From: Planctomycetota bacterium
GTDB lineage: Bacteria; Planctomycetota; PUPC01; JACPCR01
Direction of reading: 5' to 3'
Length of the DNA stretch: 64,000 bases
NCBI GenBank assembly: GCA_027625095.1
Contig: JAQBXN010000001.1
Coordinates: 1-64,000 of the forward strand
The translations under genes were made by a program, and so were the position numbers. The notes under the pieces were generated by a model. The model saw only the letters and a program-made list of their open reading frames with translations. It was not told the origin of the DNA and did not search any database. Of the stretch, positions 8,503 through 17,468 are shown piece by piece (within the stretch, counting starts at the first letter, position 1; the number at the start of each line of letters is the position of its first letter).

Positions 8503-10713
8503 CTACCCCCTGCTTCCTATCATCAAGAGCGGGCAGTCCGTCTCTCGCGCGATGTGCAGAGCAAAGCTGCCGAATACTTTACGTTTCTGCGCGAGCTGCT
8601 GGATACCCAGAATGATCAGATCTGTTTCGGCGGCGGCTTTGACGACTTCAATGGCAGGCTCGGAACTGCGAATCAGGCGGATTTCGGTTTCTCCGTGAGC
8701 CTCGTTGCGAGCCAGGATCAGCAAACGGTTGCGAGCCTGCCCGTAGGCTTCATCGGAAGCATCTTCCGGCAGGATGCGCATGAAGGTGACTTGCTTCGGG
8801 CCGCCGCGCCAGAGGCTGCCGAGCAGACGGGCACGGAGAATGTGGTGGCCGGACGCACCACCAACCGGCACAAGTATTTTTTCCACGTTCGAGAGCTTCC
8901 AACCCGGGCGGGCACGCAGCACAGCCACGTCGCTTTTCACTCCGCTGATCAGGTGTTCCAAATCCGTGGCCAGCATTTTCTCTGTCAGGTTGCTGAAGCC
9001 AAGCAGCAGGCTTTCGCAACGGTGGATGCGGGCCACCCGGATAATCTCCTCCCAGGGCCGGGGGGCGATAGTGGTCAGGGCTTCGGGAGCAAATCCTTCA
9101 TGGAACGAAACGGTCAACGCCTCACGCAGCACCTCCTGTGAAGCGACGAGTTGAGGCGGCGGGTCGTCTCCTTCCAATGCTTCAGTAGGAGCCTTCACGA
9201 CATTCAGCAAAAGTACGCGGCCTACCGCAGGTGGGGCCATCGCATGAGCGAAGGTAACCATCGCCCCAACATTTGAAGGATTCGCGACCGGGACGAGAAC
9301 AAGCGGGCTTCGGCCGCGGAGCTGAACCAGTGACGGATCGCGTGCCTCAGCCGACGCATCGAACATGCTGGCCCGTAGTGAAAGGAACCGCAGGTAGAGT
9401 ATGAGCCCAATGAATATCCAGATGGCGCCGATGATACCTGCCTTCGGCACTGCAATGCCCTGGAAGAGGGCCAGAGCCAGGCAGGCTGCCCCGCCCAGGA
9501 TTGGCACGAGAGGGAATAGTGGAGTCCGGAAATGCTTTGGAGATTCGCTGCTCCGCTTGCGGGCCAGGTATCCGGTCCAGTGCGCCAGGGCAAACAACAC
9601 GAGGAAGATCAGACTGGAGACGGCCCCGGCAACCGCAACATTTCGGATCAGCAGCAGCAGCAGCAGCACCGCGACCGAGCTGGCCACGATGGCTGCGATG
9701 GGTGTCCGGCGGACCTCGTGAACCTGTTCCAGCATGCTAGGCAGTGTGCGGTCGCGAGCCATGGCCTGAGCGACTCGCGACGCGGCCATCAGATTCGCCT
9801 GGAGCGCTGAGAGCATCGAGAGCACGGCGGCGACCATCACCAGCCAGAAACCAGCCCTGCCCAGGTAGTGCCCCGCGGCTACGGCCACGATGGTCTCCGG
9901 ATTCTCTGCGCTCAATGTGGCAACGGACTTCCCCGCAGGCACACCGACGGTCGCAATAAGGAAAAGCAGCGGAAGGTAAATGGCCAATGCGATAGCGAGA
10001 GACAAAAGCATCGAACGCGGGATATTCTTTTCAGGATCGCGCACTTCACCGGCCACGGCAGCAATCAGATCGAAGCCCTGGAGAGCAATGAAGGTGTATC
10101 CCATCGCCTGGAACAGGCCGGAAACGCCGCCACTGAAGAAAGGGCTCAGATACGCGGTCGTGGCTGAGAGTGGCTGTCGAGAAAGCGACCAGGCCCCCCC
10201 AAGGATCAGCACGCAAAAGACCACCACTTTGCCTATCGTGACGAACTCCCCGCCTCCGCCCGCTTTTCGCATCAGCCCGATTGAGTAGAAGGCGGTAGCG
10301 CCCATGGCCAGCAGCGTGATGTACGCCGGGTGAAGAGGCTCGCTGCCCCCTCGGAACTGCGACAGAATCTCCACTGCAAATGTGGCAAAACCGACCGAAT
10401 AGAGCACCGCTGCCACAATCGAAGCGAACCATACGATCCACCCGATCGTGAAGGCTGCCCGCACGTTCAATACTTTTTTCGCAAAAGTATAAGTGCCTCC
10501 CGACTCTGGAAACGCTGCCGACATCTCCGCAAAGCTCAGTGCAGTCAGCACTGCGATCACGCCATTAAGCGCGAAGGCAACTATGGCGCCTGGCCCGGTC
10601 GCCGCGTAGGCAACACCCGCCAGCGCCAGTATCCCGCCGCCGACTATGGCGCCTACCCCGACACCAGTCGCGCCCCAGAGCCCCATTGTTCTTTCAGAGC
10701 TTTCTCGCTGAAT
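8503..10713 (-). CDS. APC-family amino acid permease with C-terminal UspA domains
   Basis: About 736 residues if translation starts at the ATT at 10713, or 727 from the ATG at 10686. Residues about 10-430 form the 12-helix amino acid/polyamine/organocation transporter core with the GVGVGAIVGGGI loop and ALSFAEMSAAFPESGGTYTF. From about residue 450 to the end lie two universal-stress-protein-like domains (LVPVANPSNVGAMVTFAHA; ILVPVGGASGHHILRARLL, ending DCPLLMIGSRG). Such fusions are known and the cytosolic UspA part is thought to be regulatory. It is last in a minus-strand run with MscS and MgtE genes. The nine codons before the ATG keep the family-like SERTMGLWGATG context, which favours the ATT start. 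Confidence 0.9.
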   Translation of the reverse strand: MQRESSERTMGLWGATGVGVGAIVGGGILALAGVAYAATGPGAIVAFALNGVIAVLTALSFAEMSAAFPESGGTYTFAKKVLNVRAAFTIGWIVWFASIVAAVLYSVGFATFAVEILSQFRGGSEPLHPAYITLLAMGATAFYSIGLMRKAGGGGEFVTIGKVVVFCVLILGGAWSLSRQPLSATTAYLSPFFSGGVSGLFQAMGYTFIALQGFDLIAAVAGEVRDPEKNIPRSMLLSLAIALAIYLPLLFLIATVGVPAGKSVATLSAENPETIVAVAAGHYLGRAGFWLVMVAAVLSMLSALQANLMAASRVAQAMARDRTLPSMLEQVHEVRRTPIAAIVASSVAVLLLLLLIRNVAVAGAVSSLIFLVLFALAHWTGYLARKRSSESPKHFRTPLFPLVPILGGAACLALALFQGIAVPKAGIIGAIWIFIGLILYLRFLSLRASMFDASAEARDPSLVQLRGRSPLVLVPVANPSNVGAMVTFAHAMAPPAVGRVLLLNVVKAPTEALEGDDPPPQLVASQEVLREALTVSFHEGFAPEALTTIAPRPWEEIIRVARIHRCESLLLGFSNLTEKMLATDLEHLISGVKSDVAVLRARPGWKLSNVEKILVPVGGASGHHILRARLLGSLWRGGPKQVTFMRILPEDASDEAYGQARNRLLILARNEAHGETEIRLIRSSEPAIEVVKAAAETDLIILGIQQLAQKRKVFGSFALHIARETDCPLLMIGSRG

Positions 10714-10720
10714 GATCCCT

Positions 10721-10726
10721 CTCCTT
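10721..10726 (-). promoter_or_regulatory. Shine-Dalgarno site favouring an ATT start codon
   Basis: On the minus strand AAGGAG sits 7 nt before an ATT codon (10711-10713) that is in frame with the permease. The annotated-style ATG at 10686 is about 34 nt from it and has no site of its own. No ATG, GTG or TTG lies between them in frame. Confidence 0.45.
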
Positions 10727-10804
10727 GTTTCTCATTACTCAGTTCCCCAAGTCTTGGGCTCTTCCGGCCGCTCAGAGGCGGGCCATTTCCGCAGCCTGGT
10801 CTAA

Positions 10805-12106
10805 TCAACCTGCCGGTAACATACCTGACATCAAAGTAGCCAGACCGAGAAAGGCCGTAAAGCCCGCAACATCTGTCACAGTAGTCAGAATGATGGACGA
10901 CGATTGGGCGGGGTCCTGGTCGCAGGATGTCAGCAGGACGGGGATGATAGCTCCGGAGAAACTGGCGGCGATCAGGGAAATGATCATGGCGATGCCAATG
11001 ACCGATGCGAGCCCCACTGAGCCGCTCCAGAAATAGACGCCGATGAATGTGACGGTGGCAATGGCAATGCCGTTGAGGCATCCGACTGCGAGTTCCTTCC
11101 ACACCACGCGATACCAGTCGCGAATATAGATCTCGCGCAGTGCCAGCCCGCGGATGGTTACGGCCAGGGCCTGCGCTCCGGTGTTGCCGGACTGGCCGGC
11201 CACGACCGGCAGCAGTACCGCAAGGACAGGGAACTTTGCGATGGTCTCCTCAAACAACCCCACTACAGCCGCGGCCAAAAAAGCGGTAAGAAGATTGATA
11301 TTCAGCCAGGGGAGCCGTTTGCTGACTGCAAAGGACACGCTGGAAAGAGCACGCTCTTCGGGGCTTACGCCGACCATCGACTGAATGTCGGCGGTGGCGT
11401 CGTACTGGGCAGCAGAGACGAGTGAGTCGTAGCGCAAGACTCCAAGCAGTCTGCCGTGAAAATCGGCGACGGGGATGGTGGCGAGCTTGTGCTGTTCGAG
11501 GAGGTGGACCACTTCTTGTCGTGGTGCGAGGGCCTGGACGCTGAAGAGTTGGCTCTTGGGCAGTGAGCCGAGGAGCTCGTGGGGCTCAGCCAGGGCAAGC
11601 TCGCGCAGGGAGACGGTGCTGAGGAGCTTCCCCTCATCGTCCGTCAGGTAGGCATCGAGGAGCTTTCGGCCAGGGTACGTCCGGATTTTCTCCAGTGCTT
11701 CCCCCACTGTTTCGTTACTGCGGAAGAAGGTCACCCTTGGATCCATCATGTAGCCGGCGGTATCCGGAGGATACTTCATCAGGTCACGTAGTTCCTTGGC
11801 TGAAGTGGCCGGCAGATTGTCGAGCAATCCATTCTGCTCCTCTTCACTCAGGCGCGCGAGAATAGAGGTAGCGCAGACCGGTTCGAGGGCCGGGAGGATT
11901 TGGGAGACTGCGTCGGTCTTCATTCGTCTGATGACGCTTGCCGAATAATCCGGATCGAGCCACCCAAAGACCTTTGCGGATCGCACTGCCGACTCTCCCG
12001 AAAGGATGCCGGCCGACTCTTCCGGCGGCAGTGCTTCAAGAGCGCGAGCGGAATCAATCGGATGAAGCTCAAGGAATCCCTGAAGAAGCGCAGAGGTGGC
12101 AGTCAT
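10805..12106 (-). CDS. mgtE: Magnesium transporter MgtE
   Basis: A 433-residue protein with the full MgtE order: N-terminal superhelical MgtE_N domain (about 5-105, with YPPDTAGYMMDP closing it), tandem CBS domains (about 115-235, YDSLVSAAQYDATADIQ marking the linker to the plug helix), and the transmembrane domain (about 250-433) with PVVAGQSGNTGAQALAVTIR, the pore signature. MgtE is a Mg2+-gated magnesium channel in the inner membrane. It starts 34 nt after the end of a second MgtE-like half gene. An 8-nt repeat run directly precedes the ATG. Length and motifs look intact. Confidence 0.95.
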   Translation of the reverse strand: MTATSALLQGFLELHPIDSARALEALPPEESAGILSGESAVRSAKVFGWLDPDYSASVIRRMKTDAVSQILPALEPVCATSILARLSEEEQNGLLDNLPATSAKELRDLMKYPPDTAGYMMDPRVTFFRSNETVGEALEKIRTYPGRKLLDAYLTDDEGKLLSTVSLRELALAEPHELLGSLPKSQLFSVQALAPRQEVVHLLEQHKLATIPVADFHGRLLGVLRYDSLVSAAQYDATADIQSMVGVSPEERALSSVSFAVSKRLPWLNINLLTAFLAAAVVGLFEETIAKFPVLAVLLPVVAGQSGNTGAQALAVTIRGLALREIYIRDWYRVVWKELAVGCLNGIAIATVTFIGVYFWSGSVGLASVIGIAMIISLIAASFSGAIIPVLLTSCDQDPAQSSSIILTTVTDVAGFTAFLGLATLMSGMLPAG

Positions 12107-12153
12107 TGGAAGTGTTGGAGGGTTGGTCTGAGGTCTAAGGTCAGAGGTCTAAG
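12107..12153. repeat. 7/8-nt stutter repeat between the two mgtE-like genes
   Basis: The plus strand reads GGAAGTGTT, GGAGGGTT, GGTCTGAG and then GTCTAAG/GTCAGAG/GTCTAAG units, joining the 8-nt and 7-nt repeat families. On the minus strand it reaches from the last codons and stop of the upstream half-mgtE gene to the base before the ATG of mgtE. Confidence 0.65.
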
Positions 12154-12992
12154 TTTCTCTTCGTAATGGATGCTGCCAGGCCCTCGACCAGGCCGGTCAG
12201 GCCGACCCAATAGAGTTCTCCGAGGGCAGCTCCAGCACCATCAGAAATGGCTTGTGTCCCGGAGTTTTCCTCAAGGTTGCGGAGCGTTTCGTAACGGACC
12301 GCGCCGAGGAAGACGCCACCGTTGTCCACAACGGGCATGGTGTGAAACCTCTTCCAGGCGGGGTGATTCAAGATGGCAGCACGAGGTGCGTGGGCAGAAA
12401 GGCTGCGCATATTCGGCCGCATGATGGAGGAGAGCAGGGCGGCAGGATCTGCGAGCATCAGCTCGCGGACGTTTAAGACACCGATCAGCTTCTGTTCCCG
12501 GTCAACGACGTAAAGATAGGAGGTGGTGTGCTTCGGCGAGTTCCGGATTTGTTCCAGAGAGGCGACGACGGTGAGGTCGTGAGGCAATGCGAGGACAAGT
12601 GGGTCCATCAGTGCTCCGGCCGAGTCTTTAGAATATCGTAACAGACTTCTGAGCGGTTCGTTGTCTTCTTTGGCAAATGCGTTCAAGACCGCTTTACGTG
12701 TTTGTTCCTGCAACCGCCGAATCAGTCCCGCTGAAGCATCCAGGGGAATCTGGGAGAGGGCCAGTGCCGCATGATCCGGTTGCATATTCTCGAGGACCTT
12801 TGACGCGAATGCCCCCGTCAATCGGCGAAGCACCTCACCGGCTGCTTTTACCGGGGCGCCACCCAGATATTCGGCCACAACTGTGGCATCCAAATTTTCG
12901 AGAACTCTGGCTGCGTCCTCGGGATGGGCTTCCAGGAATCGGTAAGTCAGTTCGCTGGCGGTATCATTATTTTGGGTCATCGGTCCCCCCAA
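12141..12992 (-). CDS. MgtE-like regulatory half protein (no transmembrane domain)
   Basis: A 283-residue protein with an MgtE_N domain (about 5-110, FLEAHPEDAARVLENLD, AGEVLRRL, RYSKDSAGALMDPL) and a CBS pair (about 120-230, LYVVDREQKLIGVLNVRELM, MPVVDNGGVFLGAVRYETL). In place of the five-helix channel it has one weakly hydrophobic stretch (LGELYWVGLTGLVEGLAASI) and then stops. The last codons (NLDL and the stop) fall inside an intergenic repeat, so the 3' end may have been cut by that repeat, although stand-alone MgtE_N-CBS proteins also exist. It overlaps the MscS gene by 26 nt and precedes full-length mgtE by 34 nt, so a Mg2+-sensing partner role is a reasonable inference. Confidence 0.85.
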   Translation of the reverse strand: MGGPMTQNNDTASELTYRFLEAHPEDAARVLENLDATVVAEYLGGAPVKAAGEVLRRLTGAFASKVLENMQPDHAALALSQIPLDASAGLIRRLQEQTRKAVLNAFAKEDNEPLRSLLRYSKDSAGALMDPLVLALPHDLTVVASLEQIRNSPKHTTSYLYVVDREQKLIGVLNVRELMLADPAALLSSIMRPNMRSLSAHAPRAAILNHPAWKRFHTMPVVDNGGVFLGAVRYETLRNLEENSGTQAISDGAGAALGELYWVGLTGLVEGLAASITKRNLDL

Positions 12993-13818
12993 CTCCAGTC
13001 GTTTCTATCAGCATGGAAGTTTCTTCACTGAACTTCTGAGCCGGGACGTGAAACCATCCCTGACCATTCTCGACCACCACCGCAGTCGGCGTGATACTTG
13101 CGATGGTGCCTTCCTGCCCGTCTACACGAATCGTCTGTCCGACTCGATAGACTTTTTGGATGTAGTGGCAGGCCAGGATATTAGCCACTGTGCTGCGCGA
13201 ACCTATCCCAAAGGCCAGTGCGGCGCCCCCGAGTGCTGCAGCCAGGACAACCATTGTTAGGTTGGTGAGGAACGAGACGTCGACGCCGATCTGATGAATA
13301 CCAACAACGCCTGATACCACCCAGATTAGAACCTGGCTCAAACGCCCCATGGCCTCGGCGTAGGAGAATTCCGCCGCTTCGGCTGCGGTTCTGACAGCCT
13401 CTTTTGCCAGCCGCCCGGTGACGAGACCGGCGAAACCAATCAGTACTGCGGCCAGCAACTTCGGCAGGTAGACCGTCAGGCCACTGAGCCAGGCGCTGAT
13501 GACCGGTAGACCAAGCGCTTCTGTCGCCGCGGTTACAAAAAACAGAATTAGAATCCAGAAGGCGATCGAACTGATCAATTCTGCCGCGGGCGTACTCATC
13601 CTTGCCCGCCGAAGTTCTGCCTGGACGCCTTTATGGGTTACCATCCGATCCAGCCCCTTCACGAGTCTGGAGACAAGCGACTTCATCAATCGGGCGACAA
13701 CCAGTCCCACAAGTAACAAGACGATCGCGATGATCACGTTGGGCAGCCCTTCGAGCGCTTTCAGCTTCAGGGATTCCATCGACTTTCCAAGAATTTCGAT
13801 TAATGCGGTGGTATTCAT
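12967..13818 (-). CDS. Small mechanosensitive channel (MscS) family protein
   Basis: A 283-residue membrane protein. Hydrophobic segments lie at about 25-45, 80-105, 115-135 (conserved TM-helix repeats, PKLLAAVLIGFAGLVTGRLA) and 190-215. The last is the pore-helix-like VLAAALGGAALAFGIGSRST, followed by a short MscS beta domain (YRVGQTIRVDGQEGTIASIT). It lacks the large C-terminal cage of E. coli MscS and ends soon after the beta domain. Likely an inner-membrane channel that releases osmolytes or ions. It is the first gene of a minus-strand run MscS, half-MgtE, MgtE, APC-UspA, and its 3' end overlaps the next gene by 26 nt. Confidence 0.88.
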   Translation of the reverse strand: MNTTALIEILGKSMESLKLKALEGLPNVIIAIVLLLVGLVVARLMKSLVSRLVKGLDRMVTHKGVQAELRRARMSTPAAELISSIAFWILILFFVTAATEALGLPVISAWLSGLTVYLPKLLAAVLIGFAGLVTGRLAKEAVRTAAEAAEFSYAEAMGRLSQVLIWVVSGVVGIHQIGVDVSFLTNLTMVVLAAALGGAALAFGIGSRSTVANILACHYIQKVYRVGQTIRVDGQEGTIASITPTAVVVENGQGWFHVPAQKFSEETSMLIETTGVGGTDDPK

Positions 13819-14394
13819 TATGAATCAGGTTTCAAGTCCAGTGGAGTGGCAACCTCAGGCGTTCTTTTGATTGACGGCGCGCCGGAGGATCTGCTCATGA
13901 AGATTGGTACAGATGTCAGGCGTCCTCCAAGATGAAAAAGAATCCACCGCCATAAACGGCACATCCCGAAATGGCTCCGTCAAATATCAGGCCGCCCCCT
14001 GATCGCACGTTTGGTGCCTTAGTGAAAATGTCCTCCCAAATGCGGATTTCGGCTGATTCAGGCCATATATGCTGCAATCAGGCCAGATGGCCGCCTGAAC
14101 AGCGCTCGACTGGCGCGCCATATTGACGGGGCAATCAGAACATTTGCTGCTCTTTGGGGTGGCAGTTCTGTTAATGCGTGTAGGACTGGCGTGTCCCGAT
14201 GAATCGTGCTCCCAGACTCAGCAGTGTGGCGAGAGCGAGGCCCACGGCGGACAGATGAAGACCAGCCGGGCAAAGGTAACCGGTCGCGACGATAGTAATC
14301 AATGGAGCAAAACCCAGCAGATGACCACCCAGATGGCGCGTCAAATTTTTATATCAGCGTTGGCAGCCTCTAGCCGCGTTTGGTTGTGGCAAGA

Positions 14395-14503
14395 TGCCAC
14401 CATTTACTCGTGAAAGTTTGCGCGTAGCGCATGTACTCATGGTCGGGCCAACGGATAAAGAACAGGATCCAAAATTCATTCGCTGGAACCAAGTCACTTC
14501 GAC
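14395..14503 (-). repeat. Dispersed 110-nt repeat, copy A
   Basis: Read on the minus strand, this segment aligns with 59476-59585 (plus). Shared blocks include GATCCTGTTCTT, ATCCGT and GCGCTACGCGCA in the same order. Copy A lacks about 20 nt in the middle. Neither copy is clearly coding. Confidence 0.55.
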
Positions 14504-14531
14504 CATGACCCCAAAACTATGGGGATTCTAT

Positions 14532-14684
14532 TCAGGCAGGGATGCCGCGTCGGGGCAGAATGGAGTGGCATTCGGGAAGGCAGTGTGCATTGAAATGAGT
14601 GTTGTTCCGCTGATCCCAAACGTGCAGGATAGCGGTGAGCCCGAGGGTCATGTCCTCAATGAATCTTCTCCGTAACAGTGTCAT
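14532..14684 (-). pseudogene. IS91-like element remnant (integrase start fused to transposase piece)
   Basis: A 50-codon frame preceded by a strong ribosome site (AGAAAGGAGAACTGCC). Its first 13 residues, MTLLRRRFIEDMT, look like the usual start of tyrosine integrases that accompany IS91-type elements. The next part (LTAILHVWDQRNNTHFNAHC) resembles the HUH-region lead-in of IS91 transposases (typically LHTWxQ..xHxHxHC) with some residues changed. The join suggests an internal deletion that fused the start of the integrase to the middle of the transposase. Recognition is by pattern only. Confidence 0.5.
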
Positions 14685-15173
14685 GGCAGTTCTCCTTTCT
14701 GCTTCAAGAGCCAGATAAGCTAGACGATCAACGTCCGAAAACGCTCAAGCACTCGCTCGCCTCGATAAACCCTTGAGCAGAATTCGTACAAGAATGCAAA
14801 TCCCTGGATAGAAAGTTTCACGCTACGAAGATCCCATCTTCGGCCTCGTAGAAAACAACGTCCAGATCCTGCTCGCTATAACGAACTCACCGACTCGAAG
14901 AGACTCCCAGGCCAAAAAACATCAGGCACAGTTGCTTGCCGTTGCAGCGGCCAACAAGAACTCACTCGAATTGATTTAGTTCAACGTCCAGGCTGGCGGG
15001 CTTGCATGAGCCATGCCCGACAAAGAGAAAGAACGGCGGCCGCCTCAACTCTCCGTTGCTTACATCATTCTTCATCGCTGGTGCTACGCCCTTATCCTTG
15101 ACGCTCAGCTACCAACTCGTTAGATTTTCAGCCTGACAGAGCTGCGGACTCACTTGGCCAAAGGGATATTTAC

Positions 15174-15566
15174 ATGGGAAAAACGGAGCACGAAAGGCGA
15201 GATTTTGAGCGTGTCAGAGGCGCTCTTACCGTGCATTACAGACTTGAAAGTGTTTCCGAATTAGGGGTCGCCGATGAGTCGCTCCAGGGCGTGACCGAGG
15301 ACATAAATCCCCGTGGTATTCTTCTCAGAGGCAGCCTGCCTTCACTCGACCTTGTTGTTCCCCTGTTGACCCAAAAGGTACTCCTTACTATTGAGATTGC
15401 GATCCCGAGACCACGAACGGTAGTCAAAGCTCTGGCCGCGGTCCGCTGGGTGGAAGAGGTGGAGGAGGAAGGCAATCAATGCGCCATGGGACTGTACTTC
15501 AACGAAATCGGCGCGAATGACCGGCAGAAGATCTTCGAATTTCTTGTCTGGCAGCGAACAAGATAA
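15174..15566 (+). CDS. PilZ domain protein
   Basis: A 130-residue single-domain protein. It shows the PilZ start RRDFERVRGALTVHYRL (RxxxR-type c-di-GMP contact near residues 8-14), the ITPRG-equivalent VTEDINPRGILLRGSLP (D/NxSxxG-type motif, here DINPRG), and the closing KALAAVRWVEE..CAMGLYFNEI strands. PilZ domains bind cyclic di-GMP and control motility, envelope or exopolysaccharide output. The second motif is not the canonical (D/N)xSxxG because Pro replaces Ser, so binding is not assured. It stands alone, upstream of a repeat element. Confidence 0.8.
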   Translation: MGKTEHERRDFERVRGALTVHYRLESVSELGVADESLQGVTEDINPRGILLRGSLPSLDLVVPLLTQKVLLTIEIAIPRPRTVVKALAAVRWVEEVEEEGNQCAMGLYFNEIGANDRQKIFEFLVWQRTR

Positions 15567-15573
15567 AGTCGGG

Positions 15574-15630
15574 TGCGCGAACCGTTGGCGGGGTCTTAAT
15601 GCTTGTATCTTTGCCCCGAAGCAGAACTCC
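15574..15630 (+). repeat. GGGTC..TTTGCCCC hairpin element, copy 1
   Basis: This segment shares a core with 25079-25136: GCGCGAAC at the left end, then a GGGTC half, CTTGNATCTTTGCCCC on the right, and similar spacing. The arms in this copy are less perfect than in copy 2. It lies directly after the PilZ gene. The rest of the 357-nt gap to corA shows nothing recognisable. Confidence 0.5.
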
Positions 15631-15923
15631 GGAGCTCAACCCGTTCGAATCACAATTAACATGAGCATCGGTTTGATGTAAGCAATTGCTTATAAGTGAT
15701 TTTTGGGAAAGAGTTTATATCAATTCGTCTCGCCTTTTGCTGCTCTTGGGAGCCTTGATGGGGCTAAAGATGCCCTGTCGTCTGTTCGCTGCCGCGGAGA
15801 CTAATGAAGTTTTCTCTTCCTGATCTGATTGCTGAAACCACCGGCTGTTTACCCATGCCCCTCCGGGGCGAAAGAATGTGGGTAATGCTCAGATTAATGA
15901 CCGCGCCTTGCTATTCCCGACGG

Positions 15924-17105
15924 CTACCACCACTTCTTCTTCTTGAAATACACCGTCAGACCAATGCCAAAGGTAGCCATCACAGCGAGCGTGATGTAGT
16001 AGCCGTTTTCCAATTCAAGCTCTGGCATGTACTTAAAATTCATCCCATAGATACCTGCGATGAAGGTGAGCGGAATAAAAATTGTGCCCACCAGTGCTAA
16101 AACCTGCATGACGGAATTCATGCGATTGCTGATGGAGGACAAGTAGAGGTCGAACATACCAGACAACATGTCGCGGAACGTTTCGAGGGTCTCTATGACT
16201 TCAATCGTGTGGTCATACGCGTCGCGAATGTAGCGACGGGTATCTTTGAGAATGAGCTTCGACTCGCTGCGTTCCAGTGATCCGACGACCTCTCGCAGCG
16301 GGTATACGGAACGGCGGAGGATGGCCATCTCTCGTTTCATAAGGTGCAGTTGGGCAACGAGTTTCGTCGAAGGATTCTCCAGCAAATCGGCTTCTATTTG
16401 TTCAATGGCCTCGCCGAATTTCTCAAGGATGATGAAGTAGTAGTCTACAACGGTATCAATGAGGGAATACGCGAGGTAATCCGCCCCACGGTTTCGGATG
16501 CGGCCGGCGCCGTTACGGATTCTCTCACGAATGACGTCAAAGAGGTCTCCTTCAACTCCTTCCTGAAAGGTTAACAGGAAGTTGTGGCCGAGGATGAGGC
16601 TCACCTGTTCGCGAACGATGACCTGCGCCTTTTCATCATAATTCAGCATCTGGAGCACAATATAAATGTGCCCTTCATGATCTTCTGTCTTGGGCCGCTG
16701 ACCCGTGCTGACAATATCCTCCATGACCAGAGGGTGCAGGCCGAAGTGCTCGCCAAGCTGCTTCACCAGATCGGTATCGTGAAGTCCTTCCACGTTGATC
16801 CACGTAACAGTGGTTGAATCCCTGAGCGGGAAGCATTCATCAATGTTTTTTATGGCCTTTTCAGTCAGCACCTCGGCGGCGTAATCAATGACCTCGACCG
16901 TAACAGTTTCGATCCTGCGTTTGCCGGTATAGACGACTTCGCCAGGCAACTTGCCGACTTTGTGTGACTTCTTTGGGACGAGCTCGGTATTTAAAAAACC
17001 GGTGACTTCGCGCAACAGGCCGGGGATGTGACCTATCGTTCTGGAATAAGCCACATCCAGCGTCTCACGGACAGCGGAAGTTAAAATGTGCTTTGGATCG
17101 GGCAT
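15924..17105 (-). CDS. corA: Magnesium/cobalt transporter CorA
   Basis: A 393-residue protein. A cytosolic alpha/beta funnel domain (about 60-230, TVTWINVEGLHDTDLVKQLG, HPLVMEDIVSTGQRPK) is followed by long helices (about 240-325) and two C-terminal membrane helices. The signature YGMNF follows the first membrane helix (GMN at 354-356), and a basic tail (FKKKKWW) ends the protein. Family members conduct Mg2+, Co2+ or Ni2+ across the inner membrane as pentamers. The length and the basic N-terminal extension are usual for the longer CorA subgroup. With mgtE nearby, the region holds two unrelated magnesium transporters. Confidence 0.96.
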   Translation of the reverse strand: MPDPKHILTSAVRETLDVAYSRTIGHIPGLLREVTGFLNTELVPKKSHKVGKLPGEVVYTGKRRIETVTVEVIDYAAEVLTEKAIKNIDECFPLRDSTTVTWINVEGLHDTDLVKQLGEHFGLHPLVMEDIVSTGQRPKTEDHEGHIYIVLQMLNYDEKAQVIVREQVSLILGHNFLLTFQEGVEGDLFDVIRERIRNGAGRIRNRGADYLAYSLIDTVVDYYFIILEKFGEAIEQIEADLLENPSTKLVAQLHLMKREMAILRRSVYPLREVVGSLERSESKLILKDTRRYIRDAYDHTIEVIETLETFRDMLSGMFDLYLSSISNRMNSVMQVLALVGTIFIPLTFIAGIYGMNFKYMPELELENGYYITLAVMATFGIGLTVYFKKKKWW

Positions 17106-17240
17106 AACTCAGTGGCTCGGTAGGAGAGAAGATTGGGAATTCAAACTTATAGAGGCCAAAGTTCCAAATTCCTAGTTCTACAGCGTTAGATTTTGCTTTA
17201 GCAGGGGTGGGTTTGGCCACTTTCTTCGTCGCTACGGGCC

Positions 17241-17345
17241 GGAGTGTTGGAGTGTTGGAGTGTTGGAATACTGCGGAATGGCGGCCTCTCGCCGTATTTG
17301 ACGGCCCCCAGAACTCCAGAACTCCAGAACTCCAACACTCCCAGA
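17241..17345. repeat. Inverted 8-nt repeat array
   Basis: Three GGAGTGTT units plus GGAATACT face, across about 45 nt, an array of CCAGAACT units ending in CCAACACT. The outermost arms (GGAGTGTTGG and CCAACACTCC) pair perfectly over 10 bp. The array fills most of the 363-nt gap between corA and the ATP-grasp gene; no gene is visible there. Confidence 0.75.
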
Positions 17346-17468
17346 CGCCATCGCTGGTCATATGTCTCTCCTTACAGGGTAGTTATGAGAAAAGCTGGCG
17401 CTGTAGTACTAGATAAGCACCAGGAGCCTGCCTCAGGTCGGAGCGTCCATTGGGTCAATATCATCAAA

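Larger units (their letters stand above)
13819..15173. other. Gene-poor 1.35 kb stretch with mobile-element debris
   Basis: No intact gene is convincing here; the open frames are short, lack family motifs and have no ribosome sites. The stretch holds an IS91-like remnant (14532-14684, minus) and one copy of a 110-nt dispersed repeat (14395-14503, minus). The remainder, including 14700-15173, shows nothing I can recognise. Confidence 0.6.

Noticed and set aside
9652-9670. CAG-type trinucleotide run
   Set aside because: It encodes a leucine stretch inside a transmembrane helix of the permease on the minus strand, so ordinary coding explains it.
14123-14413. Open frame of 96 codons
   Set aside because: No ribosome site, no family motif, and composition unlike the neighbours; it lies in decayed DNA.
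17106-17468. Small genes in the 8-nt repeat region
   Set aside because: Open frames there read through tandem octamers and have repetitive composition without a ribosome site.
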